64,000 nt of DNA from the NCBI GenBank assembly GCA_964291635.2, contig OZ219894.1:131859-195858 (forward strand). The letters run 5' to 3'. Both the position numbers and the translations under genes were made by a program. The notes beneath the pieces were generated by a model. That model was not told the origin of the DNA and did no database searches. It saw only the letters and a program-made list of their open reading frames with translations. This stretch comes from JAPPHA01 sp964291635. Its GTDB lineage: Bacteria; Pseudomonadota; Alphaproteobacteria; Rhodobacterales; Rhodobacteraceae. Within the stretch, counting starts at the first letter, position 1. The number at the start of each line of letters is the position of its first letter. Of this stretch, positions 45,649-53,731 are shown one piece after another.

Positions 45649-46448
45649 CCCGTTCGCCGTTCAACAAGACAATCCTTGGTGGTCGGATCGGCCGCAGTTT
45701 TTGGATTTCGGCGGTTTCGATCAGTTGCGGACTCGTTGCTTGGGAAATCGCCGCGCGGCTTTGGATAGATCCCTTTTTCCTGCCCCCGGTAAGCACCGTT
45801 TTTCTGGGAATCATCGAATTGATTGAAAGGGGTCTGCTCTTTGGCACCATTGGAATCAGCTTGTACCGAATATTGGCGGGTTTCCTCTTGGGGAGCATCG
45901 TCGCAATTCCAATCGGATTGATCGTTGGCATCTCGATAACCGCTCGGGCCATATTCGATCCGTACGTCCACTTTTTGCGTTTTATCCCGGCCCTGGCGCT
46001 TACGTCCCTGTTCCTTGTCTGGTTCGGTGTCGGCGAAGTCGCAAAGATACTGCAAGTGATGTACGCGACTGCATTCATCGTCATCGTCAATACGGCTACA
46101 GGTGTTGTCACGACGCATGAGAACAAGATTCTCGCGGCGCAAACACTTGGCGCGTCCCCCTGGCAGATATTCTGGCTCGTGACGATACCGGCCTGTATTC
46201 CGTCCATTTATGTCGGAATGCGATTGGCCCTGGCAGGGTCCTTCATGGTCATCGTCGCGGTTGAAATGCTCGCCGCTGAATCGGGCCTGGGCTATCTGAT
46301 CTGGACATCCAAAGTCTATTTCAAGATCGACTGGATGTTTGTGGGTATATTCTTCCTGGGCGCCTTGGGGTTGTTGGCCGACTACCTATGGAAAATGCTC
46401 GGCCGGCACGCGATCAGGCGCTTTGTCCGGGAAAGCGCAGACTACTGA
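45645..46448 (+). CDS. SsuC/TauC-type ABC transporter permease
   Basis: 267 residues with about six membrane helices. Seen: SCGLVAWEIAARLWIDPFFLPP, LYRILAGFLLGSIVAIPIGL, FIPALALTSLFLVWFGVGE and the EAA-type loop AAQTLGASPWQIFWLVTIPACIPSI. Known: forms the channel with the SsuB-like ATPase. ATG 45645 overlaps the ATPase stop (ATGA). Immediately followed by the second sulfatase gene. Confidence 0.92.
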   Translation: MTRSPFNKTILGGRIGRSFWISAVSISCGLVAWEIAARLWIDPFFLPPVSTVFLGIIELIERGLLFGTIGISLYRILAGFLLGSIVAIPIGLIVGISITARAIFDPYVHFLRFIPALALTSLFLVWFGVGEVAKILQVMYATAFIVIVNTATGVVTTHENKILAAQTLGASPWQIFWLVTIPACIPSIYVGMRLALAGSFMVIVAVEMLAAESGLGYLIWTSKVYFKIDWMFVGIFFLGALGLLADYLWKMLGRHAIRRFVRESADY

Positions 46449-46449
46449 C

Positions 46450-47817
46450 ATGCCGCCCAATATTCTCCTTTTCCTCACGGATGATCATGGACAATGGGCG
46501 CTGGGTCCGTCGCGAAACGACCGCATTCAGGCACCGAACCTCGACTACCTCGCCGACACCGGCACGGTCATGGAAAACGCCTTCACGCCGACACCCGTGT
46601 GTTCTCCGGCCCGGGCCTGTTTGCTATCGGGACGCACGGCATCACAGCACGGAATCCACGACTATCTCGACAATCTGCCAACTCACTTTCGGCGCGATTG
46701 GCTTGACGAACAAATAACCCTTCCGGAACTGCTGCATGACGCGGGCTATGGAACCGGCCTCGTCGGAAAATGGCACTTGGGCAACGACGACAAGAGCGCA
46801 AGGGGGTTCGATTCCTGGGGAGCGCTCGCGGGCGACTACCCGATCGACGCGGCCGGTCCGGCCCGCTATTGCGTCAACGGTGAAATACGGACGATCGCGG
46901 GATCGAAGGCGTCGATCATTACCGATGGAGCGGTCAGGTTTCTGAAGAATCGCGACAAGGATCGTCCCTTTTTCCTGTTTGTCGGCCATGTTTCCACCCA
47001 CAGCCCCTGGGAAGGCCATCCGAAGAGGTTGGTCGCACGCTACGCAACGCATGATTTCGCCGAGGTGCCGCAGCACGAAACATACCCGTTTGGTGAACAG
47101 AACCTGGAATCAAGACATCTCATCGACCGCTCCGAGCCGCGCGCCGCTCTCGCGCAGTACTACGCATCGGTGACGTCGATTGATGAAGGAGTCGGGCGAC
47201 TGATGGATACACTCGACGCCGAAGGACTGGGTGACGAGACGGTTATCATTTACACATCGGATCATGGGTTGAATTGCGGCCATCACGGGATCTGGGGAAA
47301 GGGCAACGGTACGTTGCCCCTGAACATGGTGGAAGAGAGCATCAGGATTCCCATGGTCCTCAATGGCCCCGGTATCAGCAAAGGCCAGGTACGCGGTGAA
47401 TTCGTCGACCATCTGGACCTGTTTTCGACGATCGTCGACCTGGCAGGGCTGCAACATCCATGCGACATCGAATACGCCGGAAAGTCGTTCCGGCACATTC
47501 TCGCCGGGGAAAGCTCGGAAAACTGGAGGCAAATGCAATTCTGCGAGTATGGCAATGTGCAAATGGTCCGCGACAGCCGCTTCAAGCTGGTCATCTGGCA
47601 CGATACGGGTAAACACCGGCTATTCGATTTGCACAGTGATCAGCGGGAGGAACGAGATCTCGCAAAAATGCCGGAACATGCAAACCGTTGCGATGACATG
47701 CTGAGCCGACTGCGGGACTACTACGACCGCTTCAGTCTGCCCCATTCGTCAGGCGTTCGCCCGGGAGGGCCGGAGACAACCAACATCACGTCTCCCTGGT
47801 GTCGCGAAGCAGGTTAG
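46450..47817 (+). CDS. type I sulfatase (second copy, different subgroup)
   Basis: 455 residues from ATG 46450, 1 bp after the permease stop. Seen: PNILLFLTDDHGQWALGPS metal ligands, formylglycine site Cys51 in CSPARACLLSGR, LVGKWHLG and VIIYTSDHGLNCGHHGIWGKG. Known: sulfate-ester hydrolase of the arylsulfatase/choline-sulfatase fold. It differs from the divergent sulfatase through most of its length, so the two probably act on different esters. Co-transcribed with the transporter. No signal peptide, suggesting hydrolysis after uptake. Confidence 0.9.
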   Translation: MPPNILLFLTDDHGQWALGPSRNDRIQAPNLDYLADTGTVMENAFTPTPVCSPARACLLSGRTASQHGIHDYLDNLPTHFRRDWLDEQITLPELLHDAGYGTGLVGKWHLGNDDKSARGFDSWGALAGDYPIDAAGPARYCVNGEIRTIAGSKASIITDGAVRFLKNRDKDRPFFLFVGHVSTHSPWEGHPKRLVARYATHDFAEVPQHETYPFGEQNLESRHLIDRSEPRAALAQYYASVTSIDEGVGRLMDTLDAEGLGDETVIIYTSDHGLNCGHHGIWGKGNGTLPLNMVEESIRIPMVLNGPGISKGQVRGEFVDHLDLFSTIVDLAGLQHPCDIEYAGKSFRHILAGESSENWRQMQFCEYGNVQMVRDSRFKLVIWHDTGKHRLFDLHSDQREERDLAKMPEHANRCDDMLSRLRDYYDRFSLPHSSGVRPGGPETTNITSPWCREAG

Positions 47818-48030
47818 ATTCCGACGGCCATTTCTCCGAATTCGGCACCTGGAGAACGCCCGCGCCTGTTTCGCGTCGCGGCGGTTTGGCAACCGCTCCG
47901 GGGACAACGGCTGCCAGTATTCGCATCGGCAGCGGATGATCGCTTTCCGGAACGTCCTGATACCCGGTTTCCGGAACAGAAAAAAAATTTGCCGCCCTTG
48001 AAGATTGTGCTCGACATCCCATCTATGTTA

Positions 48031-48049
48031 ATGTAAATCACATTTACAT
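48031..48049. promoter_or_regulatory. perfect palindrome upstream of the DUF2852 gene
   Basis: ATGTAAATCACATTTACAT: 8-bp perfect arms around CAC, ending 37 bp before ATG 48087. Probably a repressor or activator site; the cognate protein is not evident. Confidence 0.55.
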
Positions 48050-48086
48050 AGAAGGAAGCAACGCTACCATGAAAGGAAGTCGCCCA

Positions 48087-48458
48087 ATGTCAACGGCCGC
48101 ACACTGGTTTTCGAAAGCCGAACGCTGGCTGGATGAACACGGAAGGATCGCCTGGCTTGCGGTCATGATCGTGGGTTTCATCGTCGCATGGCCAATTGGC
48201 CTTGCCATTCTCTTCTACATGATCTGGAGCAAACGAATGACTCGTTCTTTTTTCGCCTGCAAGTCGAGCACCCGCTTCGGCCGCGGCAGTGGCAACACTG
48301 CATTTGACGCCTACAAGGCGGAAACCCTGAAGCGTCTCGAAGACGAACAGAAGGCTTTCAGGAAATTCCTCGATCGGCTCCGCGAAGCCAAGGACAAGGC
48401 CGAATTCGAGCAGTTTCTGGCGGAGAGAAACAAGCCCAGCACGAGCGCCGAAGCCTGA
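48087..48458 (+). CDS. DUF2852 small membrane protein
   Basis: 123 residues from ATG 48087, which has AAAGGAAG 7 bp upstream; ATG 48069 is also possible and adds six residues. Seen: HWFSKAERWLDEHGRIAWLA, one or two membrane helices (WLAVMIVGFIVAWPIGLAIL FYMIW), a basic stretch, then FDAYKAETLKRLEDEQKAFR KFLDRLREAKDKAEFEQFL, a helical acidic tail. Known: DUF2852 proteins are common in alphaproteobacteria and their role is unknown. Single gene behind a perfect palindrome. Confidence 0.83.
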   Translation: MSTAAHWFSKAERWLDEHGRIAWLAVMIVGFIVAWPIGLAILFYMIWSKRMTRSFFACKSSTRFGRGSGNTAFDAYKAETLKRLEDEQKAFRKFLDRLREAKDKAEFEQFLAERNKPSTSAEA

Positions 48459-48476
48459 CACGAGCCCCGGGAAACC

Positions 48477-48513
48477 GCACCCTCTTCCTCTACCCCTCCA
48501 TGGAAGAGGGTGC
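48477..48513. terminator. 12-bp stem-loop between convergent genes
   Basis: GCACCCTCTTCC (48477-48488) pairs with GGAAGAGGGTGC (48502-48513) around a 13-base loop, between the ends of the DUF2852 gene and the YwgA-like gene. No T-tract on either side. Confidence 0.55.
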
Positions 48514-48599
48514 GCCGCCGGGACAGCCGTTTTACACCGACCCTTTCCCATACGCCGAACATCGACGACGCGGTTTCTGACGGAAGGACCCGTCCACCG

Positions 48600-49154
48600 T
48601 CATGGCCTGATTCCCGCGAGCGCCTCGATCAGATCCTTCGCCCGCGCATTTGCTCTCGAGTCATTCCGCGGCGCCTTTTCCGGCTTCCGCACTCCATTCA
48701 ATGCCGAATTGTTTCCAAAGTCCAAGGACGAACCAGGATTGTCTTCCAACTGGCGCTGCCACGCCAGAACGACGTCCAGAGCTTCATTTCGGGGAATGCC
48801 CGCGACCGCGCGTGCGACAGAGTGAATTCGTTCAGAGGCACGCCCAACAGTCATCGGAAAGGCCCGGGTGATCGTTCGCCCCGCCGGAGTGGGAACAAGG
48901 ACAGGCCCGAACTTCAGAGAGAACTTCCTTTCGAGCAAGCCGTCAGCGCACAACGACGCAACCTCCTTTTGCATCGCGGCCGAGCGGATGCCCTCGACAC
49001 CAACACATTCAAATCGAAAATCCATTTGAACCCCCGCCGCGTTAATGAGCAGATACACGGCGCACTGGAGATGATCCCGACCGCTCGTACCGCCTTCCTC
49101 GAGCAAGGCGTCGATGACGGAAGTCAGGATTGCCACTGTCCGCATTCGAGTCAT
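48600..49154 (-). CDS. hypothetical protein, YwgA/Panacea-like winged-helix fold suspected
   Basis: 184 residues from ATG 49154 with GGAGAG just upstream. Seen: DHLQCAVYLLINAAGVQMDFRFECVG...EVASLCADGLLERK followed by FGPVLVPTPAGR, which has the rhythm of YwgA and Panacea/SocA-type proteins (LIYLLQ-AG-GYRF then a late helix and a beta hairpin). The match is from memory and weak. Known: Panacea-domain proteins act as antitoxins or proteolytic adaptors in some systems. No other recognised gene in the pair. It could be a real orphan gene; base composition is like its neighbours. Confidence 0.5.
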   Translation of the reverse strand: MTRMRTVAILTSVIDALLEEGGTSGRDHLQCAVYLLINAAGVQMDFRFECVGVEGIRSAAMQKEVASLCADGLLERKFSLKFGPVLVPTPAGRTITRAFPMTVGRASERIHSVARAVAGIPRNEALDVVLAWQRQLEDNPGSSLDFGNNSALNGVRKPEKAPRNDSRANARAKDLIEALAGIRP

Positions 49155-49250
49155 GATCTCTCCGGTTCCCGTCGTGCCGCCTCAACCAGCCGCTGCTGAA
49201 CCGGTTTCAGATACAGGCCCAACTATTGCTGCCGTCCGCGGGAGATAGAC

Positions 49251-49493
49251 TCATTCGACAAGGCGAAAAACAGCAAATCCGCTTTTGCCGTGCAGGCTGT
49301 AGTTCGGTCCCGGCCGCCAAACAGTTTCAGTAGTGTCATTTCCGGATGCCCTATCGTGAGCCTTCGTCCCAGATTGTTCAATGTGCCGGAACCTGATAGC
49401 CACCCAGAAATTGAACGGCGTGACGTCTGCAATCGCGATGACGCCACTGGCTTTTCCCTCACGTTGCAAGGCATGAATGGACGATGAAGGCAT
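49251..49493 (-). CDS. small hypothetical protein (80 aa)
   Basis: The frame looks coding-like (KASGVIAIADVTPFNFWVAI RFRHIEQSGTK, then WRPGPNYSLHGKSGFAVFRL) but I know no family. It starts about 10 bp inside the DmdA-like gene's 5' end on the opposite strand, which weakens the call. It may be the remnant C-terminus of a lost gene. Confidence 0.3.
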   Translation of the reverse strand: MPSSSIHALQREGKASGVIAIADVTPFNFWVAIRFRHIEQSGTKAHDRASGNDTTETVWRPGPNYSLHGKSGFAVFRLVE

Positions 49494-50587
49494 TCAGGCT
49501 TTCCATGGCGACCCGCCTGAGACTAACTCCATTTACGCATCGTGTAGAGACCTCCGGTGTGACCTCCTATTCCGTCTACAACCATATGCTTCTTCCTTCG
49601 GTCTTTCGATCATTGGAAGAGGACTATTGGCACCTCCGGTCCGCAGTCCAGCTCTGGGACGTGTCTGCGGAACGCCAGGTCGAGATCGACGGCCCCGACG
49701 CGTTTCGACTAATCCAGCTGACGACGCCCCGTGATCTGTCCCGTATGCAGAACGATCAATGCTGCTATATCCCCGTGGTCGATGACCACGGCCGACTTCA
49801 GAACGATCCCGTTCTCGTGCGGCTTGGCGCAACACGCTTCAGGGCCTCTCTCGCGGACAGTGACCTGTTGCTGTTCTACAAGGGCCTCGCAAGCGGACTT
49901 GGAATGGACGTTTCGGTGTTCGAACCGGATGTGTCCCCGCTGGCGGTCCAGGGCCCGTTGGCCGACGAGCTGGTTGGAATTGTATTCGGAGAAGACACCG
50001 TCAAGCTCAGGTATTTCCGGCACCGGCGCGTGTCCGTGGCCGGGACCGACATGGTGATCGCGCGCTCGGGGTGGTCTCGCCAGGGCGGTTTCGAAATCTA
50101 TCTCGAAGGATCCGAGAACGGTGAAGCGCTCTGGGACCTCCTGTTCGAGGCCGGGCAGGATCTCGACATCCGCGCGGGATGCCCGAATTATATCGAAAGA
50201 ATTTCGGGCGGCCTGCTGTCTTACGGAAATGACATGACCGACGAGCACACGCCCTTCGAGGCAGGCCTTGCAAAATTCTGCAATCTGGAAACACCCCTCT
50301 GCCTTGGCCACCACGCGCTCGTGGATCAACAGGAACCATCCCGGATGATTCGCCCGATTGAAATCCTGGGCGACCCCGTCCCGGAAATCAGGGATCGTTG
50401 GATGGTGGCGGATGAAAAAGGAAACCCGGCGGGCGCCATTTCCTCGACCGTCTGGTCACCCGAGTTCAAGACCAATGTCGCAATTGGAATGGTCGATCGC
50501 CACACAAACCTGCCAGGTAGCCGAATTGTCGTTCACGCACCCGACGGAGAACGCGAAGCCGTGATTCGCGACGCCTTCTGGATGTAA
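49484..50587 (+). CDS. dmdA: DmdA-like tetrahydrofolate-dependent methyltransferase (DMSP demethylase type)
   Basis: 367 residues, matching DmdA (about 366-369). Seen: RLTPFTHRVETSGVTSYSVYN HMLLPSVF region, WDVSAERQVEIDGPDAFRL, TPRDLSRMQNDQCCY, SDLLLFYKGLASGLGMDVSV, RSGWSRQGGFEIYLEGSENG and GCPNYIERISGGLLSYGNDM, then AISSTVWSPEFKTNVAIGMV. Known: DmdA moves a methyl group from DMSP to tetrahydrofolate, giving methylmercaptopropionate; it is a branch of the GcvT/aminomethyltransferase fold. Alternative: another GcvT-fold demethylase. ATG 49484 or 49505. No dmdBCD genes nearby, so its role beside the phosphonate genes is unclear. Confidence 0.7.
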   Translation: MKAFRLSMATRLRLTPFTHRVETSGVTSYSVYNHMLLPSVFRSLEEDYWHLRSAVQLWDVSAERQVEIDGPDAFRLIQLTTPRDLSRMQNDQCCYIPVVDDHGRLQNDPVLVRLGATRFRASLADSDLLLFYKGLASGLGMDVSVFEPDVSPLAVQGPLADELVGIVFGEDTVKLRYFRHRRVSVAGTDMVIARSGWSRQGGFEIYLEGSENGEALWDLLFEAGQDLDIRAGCPNYIERISGGLLSYGNDMTDEHTPFEAGLAKFCNLETPLCLGHHALVDQQEPSRMIRPIEILGDPVPEIRDRWMVADEKGNPAGAISSTVWSPEFKTNVAIGMVDRHTNLPGSRIVVHAPDGEREAVIRDAFWM

Positions 50588-51422
50588 CATCGATCCGTCA
50601 CCCGCCTCTTGGGCGTTGAAGCGGGGCGTTCCGCATGCGTCTTGATCCGGTCTGCTTTCATGCGGGAAATCCTTCCGATCCATTCACCTTGATCGGAGGA
50701 CATTTCCGAGGCGAAATACGCGCCCGCAACGCCGTAGACAGCTCTTCCATGAAGGTTTGCGGCGAAACCGAGCATGACCTTGTGGCGGAATTCGAGCGCA
50801 GGGACGGCTCGCAGAACATTCGAAAGGCCAAGGGAAAGGGTCGCCGGAGACATTTTGGGGCTGACGCCGCGGGTTCGGCCACACCGCCGGAGCGGCGTCA
50901 GCAAGCCCGTCGGCTTTGTCGAAATCGCGGCGGCATCCGGGACGGGCAGCGCTATCGCTGTCGTGGACCGGGAATCCGGTGCTTCAGGATTGGATCGACA
51001 TCACCATCTCCGGTGCCACCGCAGTGAACCTCCGTCGCCTGAAGGCGGCGGCTTCTCGGCCAAGCCTCGGACCACTGCCCCTACTTCGCGACCGAAGGCC
51101 AGTTCCTGGCCCCAATGCGAGACACCTACAGGGCTCCGGTGAGCCCTTCAACAAGGAGCGCGCATTCCCCTGCGCGAGTTCTATGGCCGCGCGGCCGCCG
51201 TGGCGGTTTCGACGTCGGAGGTCAGCCGGCTGCAAGAGATCTGCGTCTTCCACCACTTCGCCATCGGTTCGTCGACCCGGCGGCCGGTTGGGACGTCGAT
51301 GTGCGGCAATTCGTCGATCAGCCAGGCAAGTGATCGAAATCCTGCATCCGGCAGGCGTCGAGCATACTGTCGATGTTCCCGATGATCGCGGCACCGAGTT
51401 CGATCCAGGAGCAATGCTGAGT
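50588..51422. other. 835-bp region without a supported gene
   Basis: Lies between the DmdA-like gene and the end of the LysR gene. Open frames on both strands are short, Arg/Pro/Ser-rich and lack known motifs; a few stretches (for example minus strand near 51210-51330, LAWLIDELPHIDVPTGRRVDEP) look coding-like. Probably decayed sequence. Confidence 0.4.
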
Positions 51423-52328
51423 TCAACAAGCGCTCTTGTCGGATACCAGGCTCCAGAAGTTTTCGGCCACGTGGGGGAGCGGGTTCCTGGCACGGAAAAT
51501 TCGGACTTCGACCGGGATACACCAGCTCTGATCGCCCGCGAGTACAAGTGAACCTTCGCTGACGGACATTCTTGCCAACATCTCGTTGATCCACGTGACG
51601 CCCAATCCGCTCTCCGCCATGGATTTCAAGGCACCGGCGAGAGGCGAGGAAGAACTCTTCTTTACGAACACAGGGGCATTATGACGTGCCAGCATGGCGT
51701 CAACGATCTGGCCGAGCGCCGAAGCTTCCGAGAAATAAAGGTACTTAACCGGGGCTTGCCGTGTTCCGGGAAGCGCATGGATCGGCAAACCCTCGGCATC
51801 GGGAGCGGAAACCGGGATCAAACGGTCCAAGCCAACGACCGAGGACTCGAAAAGCGACTGGTCGAACCCCAGGTCCGCGTCAGGGTGCCAAATGCAGAGC
51901 ATGAAGTGACACAGCCCGTGGGTGAGATACCTGGCGCAGGTGTTCATATGGTTGGATTCCAGGCTCAAGGGGACATCCGCCGTGTTGCCGGGAATCGATT
52001 GATACCAGTCGGGAAAGAAGAGGATTGAAATAGTGTGCGTCGCCGCGAACTTCATGGTGTTCGCACCTTTCGCCGTCTGCCGAATGTTCTCCAGTCCCTG
52101 ATGGATCTGGTGAGTGACGTTTTTGGCAATCGGTACGAGTTGGCGGCCGCCGTCCGTGAGTCGGATAGGCCGGCTGTTCCGATCAAACAGGGTGACGCCA
52201 ACCCACTCTTCAAGCAGCCGGATCCGGCGGCTGAATGCCGGTTGCGTCACGTTCCGGCGATGGGCGGCCCGCGAAAAACTGCCTGCCTCTACCAGCGCAA
52301 GGAAATCTTCGAACCAAGCGATCCTCAT
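51423..52328 (-). CDS. LysR-family transcriptional regulator of the phosphonate operon
   Basis: 301 residues from ATG 52328 (GGTGGAG upstream); the frame is open to 52517 but the extra residues are not LysR-like. Seen: MRIAWFEDFLALVEAGSFSR AAHRRNVTQPAFSRRIRLLEEW helix-turn-helix and a C-terminal effector domain. Known: LysR regulators are usually divergent from the genes they control, and phosphonoacetate operons often carry one. Divergent from phnD with a 452-bp AT-rich gap holding an ATTGCA-N10-TGCAAT repeat. Confidence 0.87.
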   Translation of the reverse strand: MRIAWFEDFLALVEAGSFSRAAHRRNVTQPAFSRRIRLLEEWVGVTLFDRNSRPIRLTDGGRQLVPIAKNVTHQIHQGLENIRQTAKGANTMKFAATHTISILFFPDWYQSIPGNTADVPLSLESNHMNTCARYLTHGLCHFMLCIWHPDADLGFDQSLFESSVVGLDRLIPVSAPDAEGLPIHALPGTRQAPVKYLYFSEASALGQIVDAMLARHNAPVFVKKSSSSPLAGALKSMAESGLGVTWINEMLARMSVSEGSLVLAGDQSWCIPVEVRIFRARNPLPHVAENFWSLVSDKSAC

Positions 52329-52780
52329 TGCCGCTCCACCTTTTCGCAGTTCCATGAAATCCACCGCGTCCCGATGATTAGACAGAACCACGACAATCGC
52401 AATCGGGTATTGATCGGCCTTGACAACGTCACGTTCGGCATGGTGCATTCCGATCGACAATCGAGAAATCGCATGAAAATTGCCAGATTTGAAAACCGTG
52501 ACGAAAATTTTTTTCAATTAGTATCGCAAAAACAAAAAATTAAAGATCACCTGGAAGATGTCGCCACGCCATATTATTAAAAAATTGCATGATTTTATTT
52601 GCAATTGGTATTGGCCGAATCGACTTGAAGGGCTTATTCAAATGGCAAGGATACGGCTCCCCGTTCCGATCTCGTCATGCCGTTGCCGACATTTGCTCAA
52701 AAAATCGCGCACGTGTAATTGATCGGAGCGAGATGGGGATTCCCCGCATCTTTGTATTTCATTTAGGGGGAGGATACCTA
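52329..52780. promoter_or_regulatory. AT-rich divergent control region of lysR and phnDCE
   Basis: No gene. Distinctly more AT-rich than its surroundings, especially 52500-52620. Contains ATTGCA (52584-52589) and TGCAAT (52600-52605), an inverted repeat of LysR-site form, and a strong ribosome site GGGGGAGGA ending 7 bp before phnD. No Pho-box was recognised. Confidence 0.5.
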
Positions 52781-53647
52781 ATGTCAAACGTCAAGAAGAT
52801 TTTGGCTGGCGCGGTTGCCTTGTTGCTTATGGCAAGTGCGGTTCAGGCTGACACGATAAAGTTCGGCGTGACCGACCTCACCGGTCTTGAAGAGCTGCAA
52901 ACCAATTACGGGGATTTTGTCGCTGCGCTGGAAGAAGTAACCGGCGACACAATCGAGTACTTTCCGGTCAATAGCCGTACGGCGGCCGTCGAAGCGATGG
53001 CCAACGGTCATGTCGACTACATTCTCACGGGACCGGCCGAATACATCGTGTTCCGGGCACGTGCCAAAGCCATACCCGTGGTTGCCTGGCAACGCGTCGA
53101 CTACTACACGTCACTGTTGGTCACCAACGAATCGCCGATCAAGACGTTGGCCGACGTGAAGGGCAAGATCGTTGCCTTTGGTGACGTGGGGTCCACATCG
53201 ACCCATTTGGCACCGGCCCAGTTGCTTGCCAGCATCGGCTACATGCCAAACGTGGACTATACGGCGTTGAATATCCATCGCGGCGTGTCCATTGAAGCCA
53301 TGCTTCAAGGCGATGTCGATACCATTGCCGTCGGTTCATCGCATGTGATCAACATTCGTATGGCGTTCCCCGACGTCGGAATACGTGTCGCTGCCCGTGG
53401 CCCGGACCTGCCGAACGATGTCCTGGTCGCCGGAGCCCACGTCCCCGCCGAAAATGTGGAGAAAATTCGCGCGGCTTTCGTGGACAACGCAACGATGCTC
53501 ATGGAGGCGGCACTCAAGAGTGAAGATAACAAGAAGTACATCGGAGGCAAGTTCATTCCGACAGTCGAAGATTCCGACTACGAATACGTGCGCCAAGCCT
53601 ACATAACGGTGGGTGCAGAGAACCTCGCCAAGTTCATTGATGAATGA
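52781..53647 (+). CDS. phnD: phosphonate ABC transporter, periplasmic phosphonate-binding protein
   Basis: 288 residues. Seen: signal peptide (VKKILAGAVALLLMASAVQA, cleavage at QADT near residue 23), then TIKFGVTDLTGLEELQTNYG, VNSRTAAVEAMANGHVDYIL TGPAEYIVF and FGDVGSTSTHLAPAQLL, the PhnD-type binding fold with the conserved Ser/Thr phosphate cradle. Known: binds phosphonates and delivers them to PhnE. Start ATG 52781 has GGGGGAGGA upstream. Confidence 0.9.
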   Translation: MSNVKKILAGAVALLLMASAVQADTIKFGVTDLTGLEELQTNYGDFVAALEEVTGDTIEYFPVNSRTAAVEAMANGHVDYILTGPAEYIVFRARAKAIPVVAWQRVDYYTSLLVTNESPIKTLADVKGKIVAFGDVGSTSTHLAPAQLLASIGYMPNVDYTALNIHRGVSIEAMLQGDVDTIAVGSSHVINIRMAFPDVGIRVAARGPDLPNDVLVAGAHVPAENVEKIRAAFVDNATMLMEAALKSEDNKKYIGGKFIPTVEDSDYEYVRQAYITVGAENLAKFIDE

Positions 53648-53689
53648 TGAGCCATCTGATGCCGCCGCCTGCCGGCGGCCAAATCGAGG

Positions 53690-53720
53690 CACCTCTGCGG
53701 GTCGTCCGCCCGCAGAGGTG
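53690..53720 (+). terminator. intra-operon stem-loop between phnD and phnC
   Basis: CACCTCTGCGGG and CCCGCAGAGGTG form a perfect 12-bp stem with a 7-base loop, 43 bp after the phnD stop. Likely reduces expression of the membrane parts relative to PhnD or protects the phnD message. Confidence 0.6.
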
Positions 53721-53731
53721 AGTTCTCGGGG

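Noticed and set aside
48031..48049. PpsR/CrtJ-type site (TGT-N12-ACA)
   Set aside because: Spacing is 11, not 12, and no photosynthesis gene is in the window.
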